From Candidatus Woesearchaeota archaeon (GTDB taxonomy: Archaea > Nanobdellota > Nanobdellia > Woesearchaeales > BM511): a stretch of DNA of 9,089 bases. The position numbers and the translations under genes are program-made. Where the stretch lies: assembly GCA_018221175.1 (NCBI GenBank), contig JAAOYE010000042.1, positions 1 through 9,089 of the forward strand. The letters run 5' to 3'. Below the pieces are notes generated by a model. It had not been told where the DNA came from, made no database searches, and was given only the letters and a program-made list of their open reading frames with translations. This document shows, piece after piece, positions 1 to 6,767 of this stretch; the stretch's first letter is position 1, and each line of letters begins with the position of its first letter.

Positions 1-126
1 CATGTTGTTTTGAAACATGGTAAGGTCTCCAAGGCACACAAGAATATCCGCGTTCTTTGATTTCTTTATCACACTATCCAAATGATTCTTATTAGAGTGC
101 ACATCAACGAACAATAATAGCTTCAT
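1..126 (-). CDS. Metallophosphoesterase, calcineurin-like, N-terminal part (runs off the window)
   Basis: Only the first 42 residues are present; the gene continues beyond the left edge. The N-terminus MKLLLFVDVHSN gives the D-x-H motif of the calcineurin-like metallophosphoesterase fold (D8, H10), and CLGDLT (31-36) gives the second metal-binding GD block (G33, D34). In this superfamily these residues bind the dinuclear metal centre that hydrolyses phosphoesters. The spacing of about 25 residues between the two motifs is normal for the short archaeal members. The substrate cannot be told. The ATG is preceded by a TATA-like TTTATAAA about 30 nt upstream and no clear Shine-Dalgarno sequence, so it is probably transcribed on its own, leaderless, although the upstream PFK-2-like gene lies on the same strand only 42 bp away. 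Confidence 0.8.
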   Translation of the reverse strand, partial: MKLLLFVDVHSNKNHLDSVIKKSKNADILVCLGDLTMFQNNM

Positions 127-151
127 TTTCAAATCAAGAATTTAGTTAGGG

Positions 152-159
152 TTTATAAA
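152..159 (-). promoter_or_regulatory. TATA box for the metallophosphoesterase gene
   Basis: The palindromic core TTTATAAA lies in the 42-bp gap, centred about 30 nt upstream of the ATG at 126. This fits an archaeal TATA box of a leaderless or nearly leaderless transcript. It is seen by eye only. Confidence 0.45.
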
Positions 160-168
160 AAATTTGGT

Positions 169-1344
169 TTAATCTTGCTTAAATTCTTTTAATTCTAATA
201 ATTTTTTTTTATGGGTTGAAATGATATGATAATATTTATCCTGAGGCATGTATATATATGGAACTTCTGATTTTTTTCTATATAAGAAATGAGATAATAT
301 AACTCTGTTAACAGCCCTATGGCCAATTATCATAATGTCCCTATAATCACCAACTATATACATTGCTTTTTTTAATCCTTTGGCAACTCTTAGTCGTAAA
401 GTATCATAACTTTCCCCTTCAGGATATATAAAGTTATACTTGTCTTTTTTTCTTTCATAGTAAATTTCTGGATATTTTGTTTTGATTTCTTGATAGCTCA
501 TTTCTTCGCAAATACCTGAGTTAATTTCATCAAATTCTGGTAATTTAATTATCTGAGTGTTTTTTGATGCTAGAATATTGGCCATTTCAATTGTTCGTTT
601 TTTTGTACTTGTAAAAATAAATGGGATTTCTTTTTTTTCAAAGTATTTAGAAATATCTTTAGATTTATTTATTCCCTCTTTTGTAAGTTTTGAATCTCCG
701 CCTATCCTGTCTTGTTGATTGAAAAATGTCTCTTCATGTCTTACTAAATAAAGATTTTTTAACCAATTCGAAACTAGAATATCTCTAATATTCTCATAAT
801 GCAAAACTTCACCTTTTTCTTTTAAAATCAAATTATTTAAAGAATCAAGCACGATATAATTTTTTTCATCTTTAAGAGGATTATAAATTTTTTTATAATA
901 ACCAATTCTTTTTTTAAAGTTGATAAATGCATCAGGATCATTTCTAAATTCGGTATGTTTAATTTTTTGTAGAATGCTTGTATCAATTAAATCTTCATCT
1001 TTATTCACGCATTCTATGAAAAGAACATGCTCAAAAGATTTCTCAATTATTTTCCTCCTGGGCCTACCCACATTTGTAGCGTCAATAATAACAACGTCTC
1101 CATCATAGTTCTTAGCTTTTTCAATGTTGATATCAGCTATTTTTCTCCTAATTTTAGAAGCTTCTTTATTTTTAGGATTATAAAATTCAGGGCTGTTACT
1201 TTCTGGCACGGTTTGTCTTCTAACATCGCCATTATTGAATATCTCTGTGTTTAATCCTTCACTTACTAAAAATTCTTTTAATTTCAATGCTATTGTAGAC
1301 TTCCCCATCGCAGGCAATCCAACCATTGCTATACAAAGCTTCAT
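169..1344 (-). CDS. Bifunctional 6-phosphofructo-2-kinase/fructose-2,6-bisphosphatase homologue (PFKFB type)
   Basis: This 391-residue protein has the complete two-domain layout of eukaryotic PFKFB enzymes, which make and degrade the glycolytic signal fructose 2,6-bisphosphate. The kinase domain is about residues 1-190. It has a P-loop GLPAMGKS (9-16), FNNGDVRR (36-43, equivalent to the FNVGxYRR fructose-6-phosphate-binding block), SPEFYNP (51-57), and the Walker-B-like IIDATN (86-91) with D88. The phosphatase domain (about 197-391) belongs to the histidine phosphatase superfamily. It has RH (R202, H203), RIGGDS (213-218), KRT (249-251), E273 in the block EINSGICEEMSY, the pair R298 and K302 (DKY), GESY, and GHRAVNR with the second histidine H342. 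All Fru-2,6-P2-binding positions I can recall from the rat liver enzyme are present. One oddity is RHEE where the family has RHGE. The gene stands alone on the minus strand behind its own TATA box. Homology is strong by eye; activity in an archaeon is inferred. Confidence 0.88.
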   Translation of the reverse strand: MKLCIAMVGLPAMGKSTIALKLKEFLVSEGLNTEIFNNGDVRRQTVPESNSPEFYNPKNKEASKIRRKIADINIEKAKNYDGDVVIIDATNVGRPRRKIIEKSFEHVLFIECVNKDEDLIDTSILQKIKHTEFRNDPDAFINFKKRIGYYKKIYNPLKDEKNYIVLDSLNNLILKEKGEVLHYENIRDILVSNWLKNLYLVRHEETFFNQQDRIGGDSKLTKEGINKSKDISKYFEKKEIPFIFTSTKKRTIEMANILASKNTQIIKLPEFDEINSGICEEMSYQEIKTKYPEIYYERKKDKYNFIYPEGESYDTLRLRVAKGLKKAMYIVGDYRDIMIIGHRAVNRVILSHFLYRKKSEVPYIYMPQDKYYHIISTHKKKLLELKEFKQD

Positions 1345-1364
1345 ATTGAAGAGTAAAACGTATG

Positions 1365-1372
1365 TAAATAAA
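1365..1372 (-). promoter_or_regulatory. TATA box for the PFKFB-type gene
   Basis: Read on the minus strand, the core TTTATTTA is centred about 25 nt upstream of the ATG at 1344. There is no Shine-Dalgarno sequence in between, so a leaderless transcript is likely. Confidence 0.45.
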
Positions 1373-1397
1373 AACCTTTCACATTTTTACATAAAGG

Positions 1398-1405
1398 TTT
1401 ATTAA
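1398..1405 (+). promoter_or_regulatory. TATA box for the MFS remnant
   Basis: TTTATTAA is centred about 28 nt before the ATG at 1430, with no Shine-Dalgarno sequence. It is almost identical in motif and spacing to the box before the polyprenol kinase at 1662. The promoter has outlived most of the gene it served. Confidence 0.45.
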
Positions 1406-1429
1406 TCACCCTTCTCAGTTTTAACATTT

Positions 1430-1669
1430 ATGTTTAAAAACAAGTATGGGATTAAATCAAGAAATATTGAGTTGATGTATCTTACTAGGTTAGTTGGTGG
1501 GTTGTTGTTTTATCTGCCTATATCTGCTTTGTACTTAGAAGAGAGTTTGTTCTCAGTTACAAATGTAGCTATTATTTTAGCGATTCAATCAATATCATTT
1601 GCTTTGTTTGAAATCCCTACTGGTTCAATCGCAGACTTGTTTGGAAGAAAAAAAATAAACATTTATTAA
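1430..1669 (+). pseudogene. MFS transporter, N-terminal remnant (79 residues)
   Basis: The product has two hydrophobic segments (about 22-40 and 45-62) followed by GSIADLFGRKK, the motif-A loop between TM1-TM2 and TM3 of major facilitator superfamily transporters (consensus GxLaDrxGRkk). Family members are usually about 400 residues with 12 membrane segments; this reading frame stops right after motif A. Only 22 bp separate its stop from the next gene, so no disconnected remainder follows in another frame. About 320 residues appear to have been deleted rather than frameshifted. An A-rich run (8 A) lies at the break. It could still be expressed as a short two-helix peptide, but I consider it a broken gene. 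The substrate of the former transporter cannot be inferred. Confidence 0.7.
1662..1669 (+). promoter_or_regulatory. TATA box for the polyprenol-kinase-like gene
   Basis: TTTATTAA is centred about 26 nt upstream of the ATG at 1692. It overlaps the stop codon of the MFS remnant. It has the same core and nearly the same spacing as the promoter of that remnant. Confidence 0.45.
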
Positions 1670-1691
1670 CAAGTACTTCTTAAAAAGTGTT

Positions 1692-2267
1692 ATGAGAGAG
1701 CTTAGCCGTCAATTCATGCACATGTTCTTTGGAATTTTATTTGCGTACTTGGTTTTTCAAAACGTTTTGTTCTGGTGGCATATAGGAGTATTACTCTTAA
1801 TAAGCCTTGCTTTAATGTTTTACATCAAATACACAGGGCAGCACATACCTGGACTCTCACACTTAATAAAATATATGGGTAGAGCTGAAGAAATACCTGG
1901 ATTTGGAGCAGTCATGTTCTTACTCGGTGTTACAATAGCAACCGGGTTATTCCCTAGAGAAATCGCAGCAGCTTCAATCATAATAATGGGGGTTGGCGAC
2001 TCAATATCTCACATGGGAGGGAGATTTTTAGGAAAGACAAAAAGCTTTTTGTCAAAAAGAAAAAAACTGGAAGGCTTTTTTATCGGCTTTATCACAAGTT
2101 TTCTAGCAGCACTGTTTATGGTTTCAAACACTCTTGCACTAACAGGCGCTTTTTTTGCCATGATAGTAGAACACATGGACATAACTGATTTTGTGGATGA
2201 CAACATCCTAATACCACTCACTGCAGGAATTGCAATGACAGTTTTACAAGCTGTAATAATCCTCTAA
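1692..2267 (+). CDS. Polyprenol (dolichol)/diacylglycerol/phytol kinase family membrane protein
   Basis: A 191-residue polytopic membrane protein of the SEC59/dolichol kinase/CdsA-like family (COG0170 type), whose members phosphorylate polyprenols, phytol or diacylglycerol, usually with CTP. The motifs run in order: RQFMH (6-10), equivalent to the N-terminal R-K-x-x-H; EEIPGFGA (66-73); GVGDSISHMGGRFLG (100-114) with D103, the nucleotide-binding G-D-x-x-A/S loop; KKLEG (124-128), the K-(S/T)-x-E-G motif; and the C-terminal E160 with DDNILIPL (169-176), typical of the family. About 6 hydrophobic segments are visible. In archaea the likely role is making dolichyl phosphate, the lipid carrier for N-glycosylation, but phytol or archaeal lipid precursors are alternatives. 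The start is the first ATG, 27 nt after a TATA core. The 3' end overlaps the convergent VWA gene by 24 bp. Confidence 0.82.
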   Translation: MRELSRQFMHMFFGILFAYLVFQNVLFWWHIGVLLLISLALMFYIKYTGQHIPGLSHLIKYMGRAEEIPGFGAVMFLLGVTIATGLFPREIAAASIIIMGVGDSISHMGGRFLGKTKSFLSKRKKLEGFFIGFITSFLAALFMVSNTLALTGAFFAMIVEHMDITDFVDDNILIPLTAGIAMTVLQAVIIL

Positions 2268-3461
2268 AACAACTCTGTCAATCTCTTCAATATCTTTTAC
2301 AACATACAGCCTTCCGCCGCCAATCTCTGCCATTTTCTCAGCTAACTTCTCGCCTTTGCTGTCAAGGTTGATTCCAACAACACTAACCGTTATCCCAAAG
2401 TTTTTTGCATTGGCAATCTCATCCAACACTTCTTTTTGAGGGTCTTTGCCTGTTGTTGGAAGCGCGTCAGTAAGTATTATAAGGTGCTTTGTCACTTCTG
2501 TTTGTGGAAACATGGAAGAAGCTTCTTTGACAGTCTCTTTAATGTTTGTCTCAGCGCTAGCTCTTATCGATGTTATTTTTCTAAGAAGATGCATAAAATC
2601 ATTTGTGGGTTCGACTTTTTCCTTGATGTCAGTTCCAAAAGCGATAAGGCCAACCTTGTCTTTTTCATTTATGGCTTTGTATGCGAGTGCTATTCCTGCT
2701 TTTTTAGATAAAGATATTTTTTCTCCTTTCATACTGCCTGACGCATCTATTGCATATATAATATAGATATGGGCTTTTGATTCTCTTTGAAAAACTTTCA
2801 AGTCTTCTTTTACAACTTTATCATGGCCGCGTCTAATAGCAGTCTTTATTGTTTTTCTAATAGCAATATCTTTGTATCTATCGCCTTTTTTATAGTCCCT
2901 GTACTCTTCAGTTATTCCATAGTGTGATTTTTTCTTTTGTTTTTTATCGCCAAAAAAACCTTTTGGCTCAAGCTTGTCAAGTTCCTCAGCATACGTTACA
3001 AGCGCTGCTACCTCAAGCCCTTTGTCAGATAACAATCCGTCTTTGTCGAGGTACCCTTCTTTTTTTAACGTGTCTATTCTGTCTCTTATTTTTCTTTCAA
3101 GCTCTCTTTGAAATTCTGGTATTTTTATGTTTCTTTGAACATACTCTGGGTCGTATCCTGAGACTTGGCGTATCATTGTTTCTCCAAAAAGCTGCTTTGC
3201 CATAGTATAGTTTTGTGTGATTTTATCAAACATCATGTCAGGCATAAAACTGCCCAGTCCCTGATTTATGGAGTCAGCAAGAAGCTTTCCAGAATCAATA
3301 GTGTCTTTGTCATTTTCCATGACAGAATGCATGAGTTTTTCTTCCTGATTTTGCGAATTTAAATTGCCGGATAGCTCTTCTGCAAACTCACCCTGTGATA
3401 CTTTCCCTTTTTTTCCAGATTTGTCAGTCTCTAATGTCTCAGAGCTTTCAGGGAACCTCAC
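2244..3461 (-). CDS. VWA-domain protein, ChlD-like partner of the upstream AAA+ ATPase
   Basis: The C-terminal von Willebrand factor A domain (about 230-390 from the GTG chosen here) has a full metal-ion-dependent adhesion site: DASGS (D239, S241, S243), T305 in ETNIKE, and D332 in LTDALP. Ahead of it is an acidic and basic low-complexity N-terminus (about 1-50), a helical region, and a block YRDYKKGDRYKDI that resembles the linker before VWA domains in DUF58 proteins. The layout and the overlapping ChlI-like AAA+ gene upstream match the ChlI/ChlD (MoxR/VWA) pairing of COG1239/COG1240, in which the VWA protein couples the ATPase to a client. The client is unknown here. The start is uncertain. 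A TTG at 3512 would overlap the ATPase gene by 65 bp; in-frame GTG at 3488, TTG at 3473, GTG at 3461 and ATG at 3332 are also possible. I chose GTG 3461 because it leaves only a 14-bp overlap. Confidence 0.83.
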   Translation of the reverse strand: MRFPESSETLETDKSGKKGKVSQGEFAEELSGNLNSQNQEEKLMHSVMENDKDTIDSGKLLADSINQGLGSFMPDMMFDKITQNYTMAKQLFGETMIRQVSGYDPEYVQRNIKIPEFQRELERKIRDRIDTLKKEGYLDKDGLLSDKGLEVAALVTYAEELDKLEPKGFFGDKKQKKKSHYGITEEYRDYKKGDRYKDIAIRKTIKTAIRRGHDKVVKEDLKVFQRESKAHIYIIYAIDASGSMKGEKISLSKKAGIALAYKAINEKDKVGLIAFGTDIKEKVEPTNDFMHLLRKITSIRASAETNIKETVKEASSMFPQTEVTKHLIILTDALPTTGKDPQKEVLDEIANAKNFGITVSVVGINLDSKGEKLAEKMAEIGGGRLYVVKDIEEIDRVVLEDYYSL

Positions 3462-4455
3462 CTTCTTTTGCAAGCCCTGCGTTCTCACTAAAAGCCTTGA
3501 ATTTTTCTTCAATGTATTCTTTTGGGCCCTGCAAATACTTTTTTGATGGCTTTAATTTTATTCTGTGAGAAAGTACTGAAAAAACCGCGTCATGAAAGTT
3601 TTTGAAAGTTACACTCTTATTATTGTCCAAAAGCGCGTTTGCCTGCGCTCTTTCATAAAGTCCGATTGATGCTCGCACGCTTGGAACTTTTTCAAGGCTT
3701 TCATCTTCTCTAAGGATTCTTACAAATTCTATCATCCCGCTAAACAAAAAGTTTGGGACTGGAGCAATTTGTTTGCCGTATTTACCAACGATTTCTTCCT
3801 CAATACTTTGCTTGTCTGGATAATCCATGTGAATAATGTCAACCCTGTCCAAGAAAACGTCTGACAAGGCTTCAGTGTTTTGGTCTTCTGGGTTCATTGT
3901 GCCAATAAATACGAAGTCTGCGTCAAAGTCAACATCGTATCCGCCGATAGTTGCTTTTTTTTCCTGCAAAACCTGCAATAGCGCGTTTTGAAGTTTTTCT
4001 GGGCACCTGTTTACTTCGTCAAAGAACAGTATTCCATTGTTTGCCTTGAAAATCTTTCCAGGTGTAAATGCCTCTACAGAAAAAGGGCCAAACTTTAATG
4101 CTTTAATTGGGTCAATGTCTCCAATAAGGTCTTCTGCTGTTAAGTCCGGGCTGCCTTGGATTCGTACAAACAAATCTTTTCCTTTTACTTTTTTTTGCTT
4201 TGGCGTTCCTGTTTTGCATTTTGGACAAAACGGTTTTTTTGGCAGACAGTGAAAGTCGCAGTCATTGACTTCTTTTTCCGACAAAACCTTTGCAATGTTT
4301 TTTGCAAGCGTTGTTTTTCCAATACCCGGCGGACCCGCAATTATGATGTTTCTATTAGACAAAAGCGCTGATTTTATCTGGTTTTTTGCATCTTTTTGGC
4401 CCAGAATGTCTAAAAACTCTTCTTTTAAGATTATTTTTTGTATTTCGGTTTGCAT
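3448..4455 (-). CDS. AAA+ ATPase, magnesium-chelatase ChlI/MoxR type, with four-cysteine insert
   Basis: A 335-residue AAA+ protein of the ChlI/MoxR (helix-2-insert) clade. Visible motifs are Walker A GPPGIGKT (41-48), Walker B ILFFDE (142-147), sensor 1 TMNPED (N188), arginine finger FLDR (R204), and sensor 2 PSVRAS (R261). Between Walker A and Walker B lies an insert with C66, C70, C77 and C80 (C-x3-C and C-x2-C pairs), which looks like a zinc knuckle. Cysteine clusters at this place occur in many ChlI/BchI-type proteins. These ATPases form rings that act with a VWA partner to insert metals or remodel clients; the partner here is the overlapping downstream gene. No chelatase large subunit (ChlH/CobN) lies in the window, so a true chelatase role is not supported. 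The ATG is 27 nt downstream of a clear TATA box, suggesting a leaderless operon head. Confidence 0.87.
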   Translation of the reverse strand: MQTEIQKIILKEEFLDILGQKDAKNQIKSALLSNRNIIIAGPPGIGKTTLAKNIAKVLSEKEVNDCDFHCLPKKPFCPKCKTGTPKQKKVKGKDLFVRIQGSPDLTAEDLIGDIDPIKALKFGPFSVEAFTPGKIFKANNGILFFDEVNRCPEKLQNALLQVLQEKKATIGGYDVDFDADFVFIGTMNPEDQNTEALSDVFLDRVDIIHMDYPDKQSIEEEIVGKYGKQIAPVPNFLFSGMIEFVRILREDESLEKVPSVRASIGLYERAQANALLDNNKSVTFKNFHDAVFSVLSHRIKLKPSKKYLQGPKEYIEEKFKAFSENAGLAKEGEVP

Positions 4456-4478
4456 AGGGGCAGCAGTAACGTATGAGT

Positions 4479-4486
4479 ATTTATAA
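4479..4486 (-). promoter_or_regulatory. TATA box for the AAA+/VWA operon
   Basis: On the minus strand the core reads TTATAAAT, centred about 27 nt before the ATG at 4455. It overlaps the stop codon of the PAP2 gene, so the AAA-VWA pair can be transcribed separately from the cca operon upstream. No Shine-Dalgarno sequence lies between. Confidence 0.55.
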
Positions 4487-5029
4487 GATTTTGGGTAGAT
4501 ATCTCACAATTATCACACCAACACTGTATCCAACAAGCGCTCCAAACATGACGTCAGAAAGGTAGTGGTATGAGAAGTAGACTCTTGAGACAGCTGTTAA
4601 GACTGCAACTGCAAGCCATGCCCACATTATCTCCCTAAATTCTTCATCTATCACGCCAAGGACTGCAAATGCAAGCACTGCATGAGTTGAAGGAAAGCTG
4701 TAGTCCTGAAATCCAAATATTGTCATCATTTCCCCTGGCCTGACACGTTGAAACATGAATTTTAAGGCATAGCTTAAGACCCATGTAATGCCAAATGTTA
4801 GCCATAAAGGCAGAATATTTTTTCCTTTGCTGTAAAGATAAAAACTTGTAGCTAAAAGCAAACCCACAAAAAGAAACAAGTTGGTTGAGAAAACATATAG
4901 TATCACATCAAAGAAACTGTTTTTAATAAATGAAGAAAATCTTATTGCATAATCATCCAGTAAAAAACTTAGGGCTGAGAGCACAAATAATAATCCAATT
5001 AGTTTTATTTCAAACCCTATTTTCTTCAT
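4481..5029 (-). CDS. PAP2-superfamily membrane phosphatase
   Basis: This 182-residue integral membrane protein has all three signature blocks of the PAP2/lipid phosphatase superfamily: K-x6-RP (K90, R97, P98), PSTH (113-116, the PSGH block, H116) and SR-x5-H-x3-D (S148, R149, H155, D159), the last two carrying the catalytic histidines. About 6 membrane segments are visible. Family members dephosphorylate lipid phosphates and diphosphates such as phosphatidate or polyprenyl diphosphate. In an archaeon, recycling of dolichyl or isoprenyl diphosphate is a reasonable guess but is not shown. The start ATG overlaps the stop of the upstream export gene by 4 bp (ATGA), which points to translational coupling in an operon with cca. 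The 3' end contains the promoter of the next gene. Confidence 0.88.
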   Translation of the reverse strand: MKKIGFEIKLIGLLFVLSALSFLLDDYAIRFSSFIKNSFFDVILYVFSTNLFLFVGLLLATSFYLYSKGKNILPLWLTFGITWVLSYALKFMFQRVRPGEMMTIFGFQDYSFPSTHAVLAFAVLGVIDEEFREIMWAWLAVAVLTAVSRVYFSYHYLSDVMFGALVGYSVGVIIVRYLPKIL

Positions 5030-5520
5030 AAAGCTATCACGCCAAGTGTAATCATTGTTACTATTAATCCTGCAATTAAAACGCCGATAGTCTGCGCCTT
5101 CATAAACCCTTTAAAGTCTAGTCCAATAGCGTGCGAGCCAAGGGCGCCTGAGTAGACTCCGCTTCCAGGAAACGGAATTCCAATAAATATCGCAACGCCA
5201 ATAGTGCCGTATTTATCCACGTATTTTTCAATTCTTTTGTGTGCCCTGTCAAGTGTTTTGTCATATATTTTTTCAAGCCATGGGATATGCAAAAAGAGGT
5301 GGATGACAGCGTCAAGCAAGAAGTACACGACTGCCCCAATCAAAATGTTTGCAAGCACTGCTGTTGGAAAAACTATGTACCATGGAAGCCCAAAGCCAAC
5401 CAGGTAAAATCCAAATGGCAGCATTATTTTTCCTGCGAGTATCCCTGCAGGTATGGAATATCTTAATTCCAGAAACGGCAGAAACGTTAGCAGTATTACA
5501 AAGATAATTTCTTTTATCAT
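5026..5520 (-). CDS. Small multidrug export family membrane protein (COG2426, DedA-like)
   Basis: A 164-residue membrane protein with the two family blocks: FLELRYSIPAGI (16-27), containing the E-L-R-x-x-I-P signature near the first helix, and IGIPFPGSGVYSGALG (113-128), the conserved re-entrant-loop-like P-x-P-G-(S/T)-G-x-x-x-G-A motif. Between them is a charged cytoplasmic stretch (about 82-105). The family is annotated as 'small multi-drug export protein' and is distantly like DedA/SNARE-associated proteins, several of which move lipids. The drug-export name is weakly founded, and a lipid-handling role would fit its PAP2 neighbour. It overlaps cca by 4 bp upstream and PAP2 by 4 bp downstream (ATGA at both junctions), so the three genes are probably co-translated. 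Confidence 0.83.
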   Translation of the reverse strand: MIKEIIFVILLTFLPFLELRYSIPAGILAGKIMLPFGFYLVGFGLPWYIVFPTAVLANILIGAVVYFLLDAVIHLFLHIPWLEKIYDKTLDRAHKRIEKYVDKYGTIGVAIFIGIPFPGSGVYSGALGSHAIGLDFKGFMKAQTIGVLIAGLIVTMITLGVIAL

Positions 5521-6746
5521 TTTACATTAATTTTTCTTGCTTTGTTTTTAATATACTCACTTCTAATTAAATATTTAATTAAATCCTTTGGTTTGCTATA
5601 TCTTCTTTTTGCGTTTGCATAAAGCCTTTGGTTTTTTTCAAAAACATCATTGTTTTTCTTCTTGAATGCTATGCAGTCAAGTGCTTCTTTTAATGGCGGT
5701 CCTGTTTTTACAAATGTTTCGCCCAGAATTTCTTCTTTTACAAGAAAATATGCCTTTGCATCTTTTTTCTTGTTCCATTTCCAGTCAGACCTGACAACAG
5801 TGAAATTGTTTAGCTCCAGCTGTTTTTTTAGATGAAGGTATATTTTTAGAAGCTTTGCGCCAACAATATCTGTTTTGCCATCAAATGCTTTGATTTTTAA
5901 CTGCAAAAACACGTTGTCTTTTTTTATGTTCTTTATCTCTTTTAGCTTGAACTGTCTTTCTATAAAAAACGCTTTTGAAGGCTGTTTTAAAAACTCCTTT
6001 GCTGATTCTTTGAACTTTTCAAATTTTTCATCGGAGAGCGCTGCTGCCGCGTTTCTGTCTTTTTGCACAGGGTCAACTACTATCATTGGACCTTTTGTTT
6101 TTGAAGGGTCTATTTGTTTTAATGGATCTGAAAGCTTTTTTTCCACGTCAATTATTACTTTTGGCTTCCATCTACTTGCTGCTTTTAAAAGCGGCAAAAA
6201 CCCTTTGTAATATATTACAAGAATATCAAGTACATGGCCAGAAAACCCGTTTATGTAGCTTTCAGCGCCATACACTTTTTGCGCTTTGCAGAATTTCTTT
6301 GCAAGTCTTATTTCATCTCTTAGCTTGTCGTTTAGCTTGCTGTTTACCCATCCTACGTGAAGCGGGCTCATGTCTGTAATGTTTTGAACGTCCAAAATAT
6401 CGTCAGCGTCTAGAACTGGGACTATCTCATAGTTTAGCCTTCCTTTTTTTAGCTGGTAGTAGTCTCTTGAGCCGTGAACTTTTTTTGGCTTAAACTGTTT
6501 TAGAATTCCGCCTAAAATTTTTGATATGTCTTTTTTCCTGTATTTTTCTTCAAATACTACAAACAAGTCCACGTCAAAGTCTCCTTTTAAAAATGTGCCT
6601 TTAGCTGTCGAGCCGCCCTTGACACACTTTGCTTTGATATCCTTATTTTGTATAACCTTATTTATTTTAGAGATAAAATTATCTACTTTAACAAGCGTTG
6701 TGTCTTTTGGCCTAAGCTCTTTTTTTACTTCTTCTAAAAATTCCAT
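5517..6746 (-). CDS. cca: CCA tRNA nucleotidyltransferase, archaeal class I
   Basis: This enzyme adds or repairs the 3'-terminal CCA of tRNAs using CTP and ATP without a nucleic-acid template. The 409-residue length is a little under the usual archaeal 430-460. The nucleotidyltransferase head shows GGSTAKGT (44-51) and GDFDVD (55-60) with metal ligands D58 and D60. A third acidic residue is at E107 in YEIVP, where Archaeoglobus has Asp. SRDYYQ (93-98) and the archaeal hallmark VVDPVQKDRNAAAALS (223-238) follow. The C-terminal tail domain contains GPPLKEA and a lysine-rich end suited to tRNA binding. It heads an operon with the export and PAP2 genes by 4-bp overlaps. Its TATA box lies 25 nt upstream of the ATG with no Shine-Dalgarno sequence. 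A MITE-like element begins 44 bp upstream. Confidence 0.93.
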   Translation of the reverse strand: MEFLEEVKKELRPKDTTLVKVDNFISKINKVIQNKDIKAKCVKGGSTAKGTFLKGDFDVDLFVVFEEKYRKKDISKILGGILKQFKPKKVHGSRDYYQLKKGRLNYEIVPVLDADDILDVQNITDMSPLHVGWVNSKLNDKLRDEIRLAKKFCKAQKVYGAESYINGFSGHVLDILVIYYKGFLPLLKAASRWKPKVIIDVEKKLSDPLKQIDPSKTKGPMIVVDPVQKDRNAAAALSDEKFEKFKESAKEFLKQPSKAFFIERQFKLKEIKNIKKDNVFLQLKIKAFDGKTDIVGAKLLKIYLHLKKQLELNNFTVVRSDWKWNKKKDAKAYFLVKEEILGETFVKTGPPLKEALDCIAFKKKNNDVFEKNQRLYANAKRRYSKPKDLIKYLIRSEYIKNKARKINVK

Positions 6747-6767
6747 AAGAGAATTAATCTAGTTGAA

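Noticed and set aside
1670..1691. Frameshifted continuation of the MFS gene
   Set aside because: Only 22 bp lie between the stop and the polyprenol-kinase start, and that gene is a different, complete family. The loss is a deletion, not a frameshift.
2924..3205. Plus-strand open frames opposite the VWA and AAA+ genes
   Set aside because: They are antisense shadows of well-supported coding sequence, with no motifs and no initiation signals.
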